A stretch of 14,577 nucleotides of DNA from CAJBIL01 sp044359525 (GCA_044359525.1 JBIKLY010000085.1:1-14577); one strand, 5' to 3'. Shown: positions 7,538-14,378, counted from the stretch's first letter. The notes: generated from the sequence alone by a model not told the origin. Translations and numbers: made by a program.

Positions 7538-8356
7538 ATGTCGCATTCCAAGTTGGGCCACACCCGGTTACTGCTCGCCTTCGCAGCCTGCGGACTGATC
7601 TCCGCCTGTGTCACCACAGGCACTGCAGATCCAAACAACCCTTCACCGACTTCGGGCAGCAGCACCTCGGAACAGGCCAATGCAATGGCCGACAAGGCAA
7701 TGTACAAGCCAATCGTCTACACCAATGTTAACAAGAAGGGCCCGGTGCTGGTCGTCATCCCTGGAGAAATCAAGAGCAACAACGCGACCTTCACGCAAAA
7801 GTTCGGCGCCAACAATATTGCCGACTATGCCGAGCTTGAACTGAGTAATGCCAATTTCAAGGTACTCGAACGCGCCGACATGGGCCCGCTGCTCCGTGAA
7901 TTCCAACTCGCCTACACGATGGGCGATCCGAAGGCAGCGCGTAAATTCCTGCAAAAAGGCAAGTTCAAGACCACAAAATGGGTCGTCAAATTTGACATTC
8001 TCAAGGCAGAACAAGTGGCTCAGGCAGGACAGGGGTTTGACGGCCAGGCGATTGGCAGCCTGATCGGCATCGCAGCCGGCAGTCGTGGCGGCGCCGCGGC
8101 AGGTGTCGCAGTCGGCTCGATCAAAACTGAAGAGTCAACCGGCGTGTGGATTATCGGCATGCGCTGGAAACTGATCAACGCCAACACGACCGAACAGGTA
8201 GCAACCGGGTATTCGGAGGAGAAAATGGAACTCGGCTCCAAAGGCACCTCGGTTCTAGGCGTCTCCAGCAGCCAGTCCGGTGGGCTGACGCTTGACTCGC
8301 TGGTGCAGCGACTGATTCAGAAGACTGTTTTTGAAATCGACGCCAAGCACAAGTAA
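7538..8356 (+). CDS. CsgG-like outer-membrane lipoprotein
   Basis: The 272-residue product has a lipoprotein signal peptide: positively charged start, hydrophobic LLLAFAACGL, lipobox ISAC with the lipidated cysteine at 24. The mature part begins with a flexible Ser/Thr/Asn/Pro stretch (to about 55). A domain resembling the CsgG/HfaB family follows (GPVLVVIPGEIKS, ADYAELELSNANFKVLERAD, KWVVKFDILKAE). A glycine-zipper segment, AIGSLIGIAAGSRGGAAAG, lies near 171-189. CsgG proteins form secretion channels for curli, but no csgA/B/E/F-like gene is near, so the substrate is unknown and a different envelope role is possible. AAGGGG (7527-7532) lies 5 nt before the ATG; the open frame further upstream (from 7430) lacks such a site. 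It ends at a strong terminator. Confidence 0.7.
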   Translation: MSHSKLGHTRLLLAFAACGLISACVTTGTADPNNPSPTSGSSTSEQANAMADKAMYKPIVYTNVNKKGPVLVVIPGEIKSNNATFTQKFGANNIADYAELELSNANFKVLERADMGPLLREFQLAYTMGDPKAARKFLQKGKFKTTKWVVKFDILKAEQVAQAGQGFDGQAIGSLIGIAAGSRGGAAAGVAVGSIKTEESTGVWIIGMRWKLINANTTEQVATGYSEEKMELGSKGTSVLGVSSSQSGGLTLDSLVQRLIQKTVFEIDAKHK

Positions 8357-8373
8357 GCGACTGCAACACACAT

Positions 8374-8406
8374 AAAAAATGCCTGCGCGATTGCAGGCAT
8401 TTTTTT
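8374..8406. terminator. Bidirectional rho-independent terminator between convergent genes
   Basis: AAAAAATGCCTGC and GCAGGCATTTTTT flank a 6-nt loop (GCGATT). The A-run on one side and the T-run on the other let it terminate both the plus-strand lipoprotein gene, ending at 8356, and the minus-strand gene, ending at 8426. Confidence 0.93.
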
Positions 8407-8425
8407 CACTTCCGTTGGCGCAAAG

Positions 8426-8818
8426 CTAGACCTTGGGGGGTGGCCTGCGGTGCCGCTTCGCCCGCTTGGCAACCTGCTGTTCTCCACCTTCTTCCGGCCG
8501 GGGGCCCGGCCCCTGCTCGGCACGCGGCGTCTGGCGCTGGGGGCCCTGCCCCTGCCCCTGCCCTGGACGCTGACCCTGACGAGGCCCCTGCGGTCGCCGA
8601 CCAGGCTCGGACGACGCACCCTGGCGCCTACCCGGTTCAGCTTGCGCCCCCTGTCGCCGCCCCGGCTCGCCTTGCGGCTGAGAAAGACGATTTCCTGGTG
8701 CGGTCTGAATTTCAAGTTCAACGAGTTCATCCCACTGCGCATCGGTCCGGTCACGCTCGGGGATGGCAAGGAGTTCACGGAGCCGCTGACGCGGATCAAT
8801 ATGGACGGGTTCATTCAT
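8426..8818 (-). CDS. Hypothetical basic disordered protein (Gly/Arg/Gln/Pro repeats)
   Basis: I do not recognise a named family. With the ATG at 8818 the product has 130 residues. Residues 1-45 look folded and helical (DPRQRLRELLAI, DAQWDELVELEI). From about 50 onwards it is low complexity: three 10-residue repeats beginning EPGRRQG or EPGRRP (at 51, 61, 71), then a Gln/Gly/Pro-rich run, and a basic tail KRAKRHRRPPPKV. Such composition suggests an intrinsically disordered, possibly nucleic-acid-binding protein; this is inference. A GTG at 8836 is an alternative start giving 136 residues; neither start has a clear ribosome site. The ATG overlaps the stop of a 30-codon frame upstream (ATGA), which could provide coupling from sua5. 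Strand choice rests on the plausible N-terminus and on the terminator beyond its 3' end. Confidence 0.65.
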   Translation of the reverse strand: MNEPVHIDPRQRLRELLAIPERDRTDAQWDELVELEIQTAPGNRLSQPQGEPGRRQGAQAEPGRRQGASSEPGRRPQGPRQGQRPGQGQGQGPQRQTPRAEQGPGPRPEEGGEQQVAKRAKRHRRPPPKV

Positions 8819-8907
8819 GTCGTCATTATGAGGCACACGGGTAAGGAATTGAAGTTTCTTGCACGCTTAAACATTCTGAAACAGGAAGAGCACTGGCAGG
8901 AAATCAT
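8815..8907 (-). CDS. Possible 30-codon leader ORF between sua5 and the disordered protein gene
   Basis: This ORF begins with ATG at 8907, seven bases after the sua5 stop and in the same frame. It encodes 30 residues with three cysteines near the start (SCQCSSCF) and a basic stretch (KRARNF). Its TGA overlaps the downstream ATG at 8818 as ATGA, the usual geometry of translational coupling. No ribosome site is seen. It may be a real small protein, a coupling leader, an extension of Sua5 if its TGA is read through, or chance. Confidence 0.25.
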   Translation of the reverse strand: MISCQCSSCFRMFKRARNFNSLPVCLIMTT

Positions 8908-8913
8908 GGAAAA

Positions 8914-9927
8914 TCATGACTGGCCTGCACCGCAGGCCGCACGACGCAAACGGTCGCCAACAGCGGCCCAGGCCGGATTTTGCGGAATATCCTCGACAAC
9001 AATCATATCGACGCCCGCCCTATCCAGCTCACGCAATGCGGCGTAAATTCCGCGCGCGTAGCCTTCGGGATCAGCCGGCAGCATGCGCCAGGCGTGCGGC
9101 ATGCCGGCGTGCGGCGGCTGACTGTGGCAAAGCGCACCGCAGCGGCGGCCGCTGTGGCGAATGGCGTTCATGAAATCGAGCAGGCGTTCGGCGGCAACAA
9201 GGCGCATTGGCGTCGTCGGCGCATAGTGGGCATCAAGCGAACCGGAAACGCGGGGACTGTCGTCAGCCGAAGTTTGCGCGGCGATCTCCGGAAAAACGCC
9301 GATCACCATTTCAATCTGTTCCGGCGTGACATGCCCGGGGCGCAGCAAACGCGGTACGAAAGCGTCGCCACGCGAGAGATCAATGATCGTTGACTCGATG
9401 CCGACCGGGCACGGACCGCCGTCAAGCACCAGTGCCACAGCGTCGCCAAGCTCCTCGTGCACATGCGCGGCGTCGGTCGGGCTGATGCGGCCGAAACGAT
9501 TGGCCGACGGCGCGGCGATGCCGCACTGGCCATGCGCACCGCCGCCGGCCTGCGCGTAAGCGCGCAGCAGATCAAGCGCCAGGGGGTGTGCCGGAACACG
9601 CACGCCAACAGTATCCTGGCCGCCGGTAACCGAGTCGGAGACTCCAGGGGCGCGTTTCAGAATCAGCGTCAGCGGGCCGGGCCAGAAGGCTTCGGCGAGC
9701 GCCCAGGCTGCAGCGGGAACGTCACGCGCCCAGCGATCCAGATGCCCGGCACCGGGCAGATGGACGATCAGCGGATGATCGGCCGGCCGGCCCTTGGCAG
9801 CAAATATTTTGGCAACCGCCGCCGGGTTAGCCGCATCGGCACCGAGGCCATAAACCGTCTCGGTCGGAAAGGCGACCAACTCGCCCGCTTGCAGCAGGGC
9901 GACGGCACGGGCGAGTTCGGAATGCAT
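8914..9927 (-). CDS. L-threonylcarbamoyladenylate synthase (Sua5/YwlC/TsaC2 type)
   Basis: The enzyme makes threonylcarbamoyl-AMP from threonine, bicarbonate and ATP, the first step of the t6A37 modification of ANN-decoding tRNAs. The 337 residues match the two-domain Sua5 form, not the short TsaC (about 190). The YrdC domain has PTETVYGLGADA (21-32), KGRPADHPL (45-53), the PSAN motif (140-143) and STIIDL (179-184). A linker with GSLDAHYAP (229-237) leads to the C-terminal Sua5 domain ending VVEDIPQNPAWAAVGDRLRRA. The ATG at 9927 matches the family start. The frame extends to a TTG at 9945 without benefit, and no clear ribosome site is seen for either. It lies downstream of purE on the same strand, separated by repeat element B. 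Confidence 0.94.
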   Translation of the reverse strand: MHSELARAVALLQAGELVAFPTETVYGLGADAANPAAVAKIFAAKGRPADHPLIVHLPGAGHLDRWARDVPAAAWALAEAFWPGPLTLILKRAPGVSDSVTGGQDTVGVRVPAHPLALDLLRAYAQAGGGAHGQCGIAAPSANRFGRISPTDAAHVHEELGDAVALVLDGGPCPVGIESTIIDLSRGDAFVPRLLRPGHVTPEQIEMVIGVFPEIAAQTSADDSPRVSGSLDAHYAPTTPMRLVAAERLLDFMNAIRHSGRRCGALCHSQPPHAGMPHAWRMLPADPEGYARGIYAALRELDRAGVDMIVVEDIPQNPAWAAVGDRLRRAACGAGQS

Positions 9928-9950
9928 TGAGTGCAAATGCCGCAAACCTT

Positions 9951-10073
9951 ACCGCAGAGGCGCAGAGGTAACGCAGAGGTGACGCAGAGGAAACCTTTTA
10001 AATAGGTTTTCTCTGCGTTTCCTCTGCGCCTCTGTGCCCCGAAGGAAATCCCCTTGGGGGACGCCTCTGCGGT
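9951..10073. repeat. Heptamer-built palindrome, element B (CGCAGAG type) with inserted hairpin
   Basis: The left arm (9951-9995) carries four CGCAGAG words with starts 8, 11 and 11 nt apart. The right arm (10005-10073) is its inverted copy: ACCGCAGAGG is seen at the outer end and CACAGAGGCGCAGAGG plus CGCAGAG further in. The right arm is interrupted by extra sequence containing a separate hairpin at 10037-10059. The centre is T/A-rich (9996-10004). The element sits between purE and sua5, both read on the minus strand. Confidence 0.85.
10037..10059. repeat. Small hairpin inserted in the right arm of element B
   Basis: CCCC-G-AAGG pairs with CCTT-GGGG around a 6-nt loop, with one bulged G. It is absent from the left arm, so it looks like an insertion into a formerly regular palindrome, or an expansion in place. 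Confidence 0.65.
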
Positions 10074-10098
10074 ATTTTTTTGATTTTTCCACAAGTGT

Positions 10099-10596
10099 TC
10101 ACGGAAGATCGGGCAGCGTTTTAGCCAGAATTTTCTCGGTTTGGCCCACACGGAATTCGGACAGTTTTTTCGCCAGACCGGCATCGCTCAGTGCCAGCAT
10201 CGCCACCGAGAACAGGGCGGCATTTACCGCCCCCGCTTCGCCGATAGCGAAAGTAGCAACCGGAATGCCGCCGGGCATCTGCACCATCGCCAGCAGCGAA
10301 TCGAGGCCTTGCAGATGCTTTGACGGCATTGGCACGGCGAGTACCGGCAATTCGCTCTTGGCCGCCAGCACACCGGCCAGATGGGCGGCCCCGCCGGCGG
10401 CGCCGATCAGCACCTTGATGCCGCGCTCTTGGGCAACGGCGGCATAATCAAGCGCCGCATCGGGCGTGCGATGCGCCGAGAGGACTTTCGCTTCATAGGC
10501 AATATCGAACTGCTTGAGCGTCTCGGCACAGGCGCGCATCACCGGCCAGTCGCTGTCCGAACCCATGACGATACCAACGATCGGATGTGTGTTCAT
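10099..10596 (-). CDS. purE: N5-carboxyaminoimidazole ribonucleotide mutase (PurE class I)
   Basis: PurE converts N5-CAIR to CAIR in de novo purine synthesis in the cytoplasm. The 165 residues are typical of class I. Visible motifs are GIVMGSDSDWPVM (8-20), SAHRTPD (40-46) with the catalytic His 42, GAAGGAAHLAG (65-75) and PMPSKHLQGLDSLLAMVQMPGG (from 89). The ATG at 10596 has a strong AAGGAG (plus-strand 10604-10609) 7 nt upstream. It starts 14 nt after the folD stop, so the two are probably cotranscribed. purK, which supplies the class I substrate and commonly neighbours purE, is not between purE and sua5 here. Confidence 0.97.
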   Translation of the reverse strand: MNTHPIVGIVMGSDSDWPVMRACAETLKQFDIAYEAKVLSAHRTPDAALDYAAVAQERGIKVLIGAAGGAAHLAGVLAAKSELPVLAVPMPSKHLQGLDSLLAMVQMPGGIPVATFAIGEAGAVNAALFSVAMLALSDAGLAKKLSEFRVGQTEKILAKTLPDLP

Positions 10597-10610
10597 TTGC
10601 TTGCTCCTTC

Positions 10611-11465
10611 TTATCGATTAACCGCGCGTTCAGCGCTTTCAATGGTGTTGCCGAGCAACATGGTGATCGTCATCGGGCCGACGCCGCCGGGCACCGGCGT
10701 AATCGCAGAGGCCACTTCCTTGACCTGCTCGAAGTCGACGTCGCCGCACAGTTTTCCATCGGGCAATCGGTTGATACCAACATCGATGACCACGGCACCG
10801 GGCTTGACCATATCCGCCGTCACAAAACGCGGCCGGCCAATCGCCGCCACCAGCACGTCGGCACGCCTCGTATGAAACAGAAGATCTTTGGTCTGCGAAT
10901 GACAAACTGTCACCGTGGCGCCCGCATGCAGCAGGAGCATGGCCATCGGCTTGCCGACGATGTTCGAGCGACCAATCACAACGGCCTCCTTGCCCTTCAG
11001 GTCGATGCCTGCGTCTTCAAAGAATTTCATCACGCCGTAGGGTGTGCACGGAATGAAGCGCGGCTGACCCTGCATCAACGCGCCGACGTTCTCGACGTGA
11101 AAACCATCGACGTCCTTTGCCGGCGAAATGGCTTCGAGCACAGCGTCGGTATCAAAATGCCGCGGCAGCGGCAGTTGCACGAGGATGCCGTGAATCTTCG
11201 GATCGGCGTTGAGCTCGGCAATCTTGTCGAGCACCGCTTCGGGCGCAGCATCGGCGGGGAAAATGATATTTTCGGAATGAAAGCCCGCCGCATCGCAGGC
11301 CTTCACCTTGTTGCGAACATAAACCTGCGAAGCCGCGTCTTCGCCCACCAGGATGACCGCCAGACCGGGGCGCTCACCCTGTGCGGCAAGTGCTTCGGCG
11401 CGTGTTTTGAAATCGGCACGCAGCTTTTGTGCAAGTGCGTTGCCGTCAAGAATTTTTGCTGTCAT
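10611..11465 (-). CDS. folD: Bifunctional methylenetetrahydrofolate dehydrogenase / methenyltetrahydrofolate cyclohydrolase
   Basis: FolD interconverts 5,10-methylene-THF, methenyl-THF and 10-formyl-THF, using NADP. The 284-residue length is normal. The catalytic Y-X3-K pair is Y49-K53 (SQVYVRNKVK), with QLPLP at 97-101 and D120 in the KDVDGF motif lining the folate site. The Rossmann nucleotide-binding site reads VVIGRSNIVGKPMA (162-175), and PVPGGVGPMTITMLL lies at 258-271. The ATG at 11465 fits the family start; its ribosome site is weak. 10-formyl-THF feeds two formylation steps of purine synthesis, which makes its place directly before purE sensible. Confidence 0.97.
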   Translation of the reverse strand: MTAKILDGNALAQKLRADFKTRAEALAAQGERPGLAVILVGEDAASQVYVRNKVKACDAAGFHSENIIFPADAAPEAVLDKIAELNADPKIHGILVQLPLPRHFDTDAVLEAISPAKDVDGFHVENVGALMQGQPRFIPCTPYGVMKFFEDAGIDLKGKEAVVIGRSNIVGKPMAMLLLHAGATVTVCHSQTKDLLFHTRRADVLVAAIGRPRFVTADMVKPGAVVIDVGINRLPDGKLCGDVDFEQVKEVASAITPVPGGVGPMTITMLLGNTIESAERAVNR

Positions 11466-11490
11466 TTTTTGAGCCGTTGAAAACGCGGAG

Positions 11491-11540
11491 CAAATAAAAG
11501 AAACGAAAGAGGCCGGGTGCGCAACTGCGCAACGCCGACC
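11491..11540 (-). terminator. Probable terminator after iorB
   Basis: Read on the minus strand, an imperfect stem of about 13 bp (core TTGCGCA / TGCGCA, outer GG-CGG / CCG-CC) occupies 11540-11511. A T-rich tail at 11510-11491 (CTCTTTCGTTTCTTTTATTT) follows. It begins 34 nt beyond the iorB stop and precedes folD. The T-run is interrupted, so strength is uncertain. Confidence 0.55.
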
Positions 11541-11574
11541 TTCTTCTCTAATCGAACCGCGATTTTACCGCAAA

Positions 11575-12198
11575 TCAGGCAGCGACTATTTCAGCTTTCG
11601 CCGCCGCTTCTGCAGCCGCCCGCCCCGCCGCGAAGGCACGGCGATTGAGCTCGACCAGCGCCGGCTTCTTTGAAGCAAAACGCTTGAGAATGCACTGCTC
11701 GATCACCTCAGCCGGGAACGGCAGGTAATCCGAAATCGCGCCCAGCATCACCGTATTTCCCAAGCGGATATCGCCCAACTCGTTGGCGATTGCCGAGGCA
11801 TCGAAAGAAAACACGCGGGTGCCGGCCGCACGCACTTCAGCGACCGGATCATCCGGATATTCATAAAGGCCAAGCTCGACAATCGGTGGCACGAGGCGCC
11901 CGGTATTGATCAACGCCAGTCCATCGGGACGCAGCATGTGACGCCAGCGCATCCCTTCGGCCGCTTCGAAACCGAGCAGCACATGCGCCTGCCCCGGCGT
12001 AATCTGCGGCGACAGGATTTTCTTGCCGAAACGCAGATGCGATGACACGACACCGCCGCGCTGCGCCATGCCGGCCACTTCGGTTTTCTTGACATCATGA
12101 CCGAGCGCAATGGCCGCCTCGGCAAGAATTTCAGTCGCCGTCATGACACCCTGACCACCGGTACCGACGACGAGGATGTTTGTAATTTCAGAAGTCAT
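11575..12198 (-). CDS. iorB: Indolepyruvate:ferredoxin oxidoreductase, beta subunit
   Basis: IorB pairs with IorA to oxidise arylpyruvates (from Trp, Phe, Tyr transamination) to arylacetyl-CoA, reducing ferredoxin. It is the gamma-domain (POR/KOR CoA-site) subunit of the 2-oxoacid:ferredoxin oxidoreductase superfamily. The 207 residues begin MTSEITNILVVGTGGQGVMT with the GTGGQGV loop. VAGMAQRGGVVSSHLRFG and RLGNTVMLGA follow, and the tail is alanine-rich. The ATG at 12198 is chosen because AAAGG lies 9 nt upstream (plus-strand 12208-12212). The frame runs back to 12237, but those 13 residues lie inside repeat element C. iorA lies upstream on the same strand, 119 nt away. Confidence 0.95.
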   Translation of the reverse strand: MTSEITNILVVGTGGQGVMTATEILAEAAIALGHDVKKTEVAGMAQRGGVVSSHLRFGKKILSPQITPGQAHVLLGFEAAEGMRWRHMLRPDGLALINTGRLVPPIVELGLYEYPDDPVAEVRAAGTRVFSFDASAIANELGDIRLGNTVMLGAISDYLPFPAEVIEQCILKRFASKKPALVELNRRAFAAGRAAAEAAAKAEIVAA

Positions 12199-12210
12199 GC
12201 AAAAAGACCT

Positions 12211-12312
12211 TTCACCACCAAGGCACCAAGTACACAAAGATTCACCAAGAGAGACTAAATCAAAAACTTTTTTCTTGGTGTAACTTGGTGCTCTTGGTGT
12301 CTTGGTGGTTAA
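12211..12312. repeat. Heptamer-built palindrome, element C (CACCAAG type)
   Basis: Arms at 12211-12253 and 12270-12312 (43 nt each) are inverted copies matching at 34 of 43 positions. Each has four CACCAAG words (one copy CACAAAG) with starts 8, 9 and 10 nt apart, identical in both arms. The 16-nt centre is A/T-rich. It fills almost the whole iorA-iorB gap, and its edge overlaps the iorB ribosome site. Confidence 0.88.
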
Positions 12313-12317
12313 TGTTT

Positions 12318-14198
12318 TTAGTGTTTCTTAGCAAAATTAATCACCGAAGCCACCGTATCCGCATGCACGATGGCATCCGGGGCGCAGGGCTGCAGGCACA
12401 GGCCACAACCGGTACACGCCGCAGTTTCGATGCGCACAAAAGCCAGATCGACTTCCTTGCCGTTCGCCTTGGTCACCTTGTCGCGCCGCGTCACGTGGAT
12501 CGCCGGGCAACCGACGTCTACGCAGTTACCGCAACCGGTGCACTTGTCATCAATGACGGTGAATGGCTTCAGTGCGTGATAGTCCTTGATCAGCACGCAG
12601 GGCTGGCTGGTGATGATCACCGACGGCTCGGGAATCTTGGTTTCTTCACGCAGTGTTTTCAGCAGGGTCGGCAGCTCGTAGGCATCGACGACATGCACGC
12701 GCTCCTCGCGCACACCGAGCGCCTTGACCAGCCGGGCGAAATCAACGCGGGGCGCTTCGTCGCCGTGAATGTCACGTCCGTTGCCCGGATTGTCCTGGCC
12801 GCCGGTCATCCCTACGGCACGATTGTCGAGCAGCAGCACGGTGACGTTGCCACGGTTATAGACAATATTCAGCAGACCCTGCATGCCCATGTGCAGGAAG
12901 GTCGAATCGCCGATCACAGCGACGATCTTCTTGTCCTTGTCGGTTTCGCCACGCCCCTTGTCGAGACCGAGCGCCATGCCCATCGACGCACCCATCGAGA
13001 TGCAGGCATCGAGCGCGTTCCACGGGTGACCGAAGCCCAGCGTGTAACAACCGATATCGCCTGAAATGGTGACGTTGCGCAATTGCGACAGCGTGTAATA
13101 GACACCCAGGTGCGGACAAGCCACGCACATCGTCGGCGGCCGCGGGAAAACCGGCATTGGTAGCGCCCTGGACGCCTCCGGCTCGGGCTCGCCGAGCAAA
13201 CGGGCGATCGCCGGCTTGAGTATATTCGGCGACAATTCACCTGACTGCGGCAGGATACTTTTGCCGATGACCGCGATGCCCTGCGCCATCAGTTCGGTTT
13301 CGATCAGCGGCTCGACTTCTTCGACGACGACCAGTTGGTCGCACAGCGCGGCAAACGCGCGCACTTTTTCAAACGGCACCGGGAAGGAAAATCCGAGCTT
13401 GAGCACCGGCGCATCGGGGAAGCTCTCACGCACGTGCATGTAAGCAGGGCCGGAGGTGACGAAACCAACGCGGCGATCCGTTTTTGTCTCGCCACCGGCT
13501 TCGACCACGTTGAGCGGCGACACTTCAGACTCGGCACGCAGCTTACGCTCGCGTTCAAACATCATCGGCAGACGACGACCTGCAGCCGTCGGCACCATCA
13601 CCCAGCGCGCGACTTCCTTCTTGAAACCAGCTGCCGGGACTTCGCGACGCTCGCCAACCGTGACCAGCCCCTTGACGTGGCAAATACGCGTCGTCAAACG
13701 CAGAATGACCGGCACCTGAAAGCGTTCGGAAAGTTCGAAAGCGGCCAGCGTAAATTCGTACGCCTCTTGCGAATCGGCAGGCTCGAGCACCGGGACGTGC
13801 GCAAAGCGCCCCCAGAAACGCGAGTCCTGCTCATTCTGCGAAGACGACAGCCCCACGTCATCGGCAATGGCGATCACCAGACCGCCGGCCACACCGGTCA
13901 GTGTCAGCGTCATCAGCGCATCGGAAGCAACGTTCATCCCGACATGCTTCATCGCGCAGAAACTGCGCGCACCGGTCATCGACGCGCCGAAAGCAACTTC
14001 AAGCGAAACCTTCTCGTTGACCGACCACTCGGAATAAATATCGGGATAGGTAGCAACCACTTCAAGCATTTCCGTTGCCGGCGTCCCCGGATAGGCCGCA
14101 GCAACGCGCACACCGGATTCCCACACGGCACGAGAAACGGCCTCGTTACCTGACATCAACAGCCGGCTTTGCGCCGGCGCGGGCATAACTGCTGCCAT
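12318..14198 (-). CDS. iorA: Indolepyruvate:ferredoxin oxidoreductase, alpha subunit
   Basis: IorA is the ThDP- and iron-sulfur-containing subunit, which decarboxylates arylpyruvates and passes electrons to ferredoxin. With the ATG at 14198 it has 626 residues. The N-terminal pyrimidine domain shows AAYPGTPATE (34-43) and the probable ThDP-activating glutamate E62 (NEKVSLE). The pyrophosphate domain has CVACPHLG (358-365), GDIGCYTLGFGHPW (380-393), GDSTFLHMG (430-438) and DNRAVGMTGGQDNPG (458-472). Two C-terminal [4Fe-4S] motifs follow: C553-X2-C-X2-C-X4-C and C595-X2-C-X2-C-X3-C, both followed by Pro. AAGGAG lies 5 nt before the ATG, which decides the start; the frame extends to 14297 without a ribosome site. 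Such enzymes are oxygen-sensitive, and an FNR/ANR-like box lies upstream. Confidence 0.97.
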   Translation of the reverse strand: MAAVMPAPAQSRLLMSGNEAVSRAVWESGVRVAAAYPGTPATEMLEVVATYPDIYSEWSVNEKVSLEVAFGASMTGARSFCAMKHVGMNVASDALMTLTLTGVAGGLVIAIADDVGLSSSQNEQDSRFWGRFAHVPVLEPADSQEAYEFTLAAFELSERFQVPVILRLTTRICHVKGLVTVGERREVPAAGFKKEVARWVMVPTAAGRRLPMMFERERKLRAESEVSPLNVVEAGGETKTDRRVGFVTSGPAYMHVRESFPDAPVLKLGFSFPVPFEKVRAFAALCDQLVVVEEVEPLIETELMAQGIAVIGKSILPQSGELSPNILKPAIARLLGEPEPEASRALPMPVFPRPPTMCVACPHLGVYYTLSQLRNVTISGDIGCYTLGFGHPWNALDACISMGASMGMALGLDKGRGETDKDKKIVAVIGDSTFLHMGMQGLLNIVYNRGNVTVLLLDNRAVGMTGGQDNPGNGRDIHGDEAPRVDFARLVKALGVREERVHVVDAYELPTLLKTLREETKIPEPSVIITSQPCVLIKDYHALKPFTVIDDKCTGCGNCVDVGCPAIHVTRRDKVTKANGKEVDLAFVRIETAACTGCGLCLQPCAPDAIVHADTVASVINFAKKH

Positions 14199-14276
14199 TG
14201 CGTCTCCTTGAGTTGCTCGATTGCGAAAATATTTCAAATTAGCCAAACAAGTTAGCGATTTTGTAACACTTTCACG

Positions 14277-14290
14277 TTGACCCAGATCAA
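14277..14290. promoter_or_regulatory. FNR/ANR-type binding site between iorA and aceE
   Basis: TTGACCCAGATCAA (TTGATCTGGGTCAA on the minus strand) matches the FNR consensus TTGAT-N4-ATCAA at nine of ten defined positions. Its centre is at 14283.5. Toward iorA, a weak -10 (TAACTT, read 14254 to 14249 on the minus strand, with -12 T, -11 A and -7 T kept) predicts a start near 14242. That places the box at -41.5, the usual position for FNR activation. Activation of iorAB without oxygen is inferred. Confidence 0.75.
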
Positions 14291-14349
14291 TTTCCACTAC
14301 GCCAGAAGGGGATTCGGCAGATTTTCACCGGCCTACGCAGTTTCCGCTA

Positions 14350-14378
14350 TTGCGCATTACAAAAAGCTATCTTACAAT
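14350..14378 (+). promoter_or_regulatory. Probable aceE promoter
   Basis: TTGCGC (14350-14355) and TACAAT (14373-14378) are separated by exactly 17 nt. A start near 14385 gives a leader of about 100 nt before the aceE ATG. The FNR/ANR-like box would be centred about 100 bp upstream of this start. Confidence 0.7.

Noticed and set aside
8450..9046. Plus-strand open frame of 198 codons
   Set aside because: It is antisense to the disordered protein gene and the end of sua5, and its sequence is a Leu/Pro/Arg-rich shadow.
9951..10073. CRISPR-like array in the regularly spaced CGCAGAG words
   Set aside because: Units are only 7-8 nt with 1-4 nt gaps, arranged as an inverted palindrome, with no spacers and no cas genes.
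10611..11480. Long plus-strand open frame across folD
   Set aside because: FolD catalytic motifs are clear on the minus strand, so the plus-strand frame is a codon-bias shadow.
12199..12237. Longer iorB start
   Set aside because: The 13 extra codons lie mostly in repeat element C, and the conserved IorB N-terminus starts at 12198.
14199..14297. Upstream extension of the iorA frame by 33 residues
   Set aside because: It would start over the FNR-like box, and AAGGAG lies directly before the ATG at 14198.
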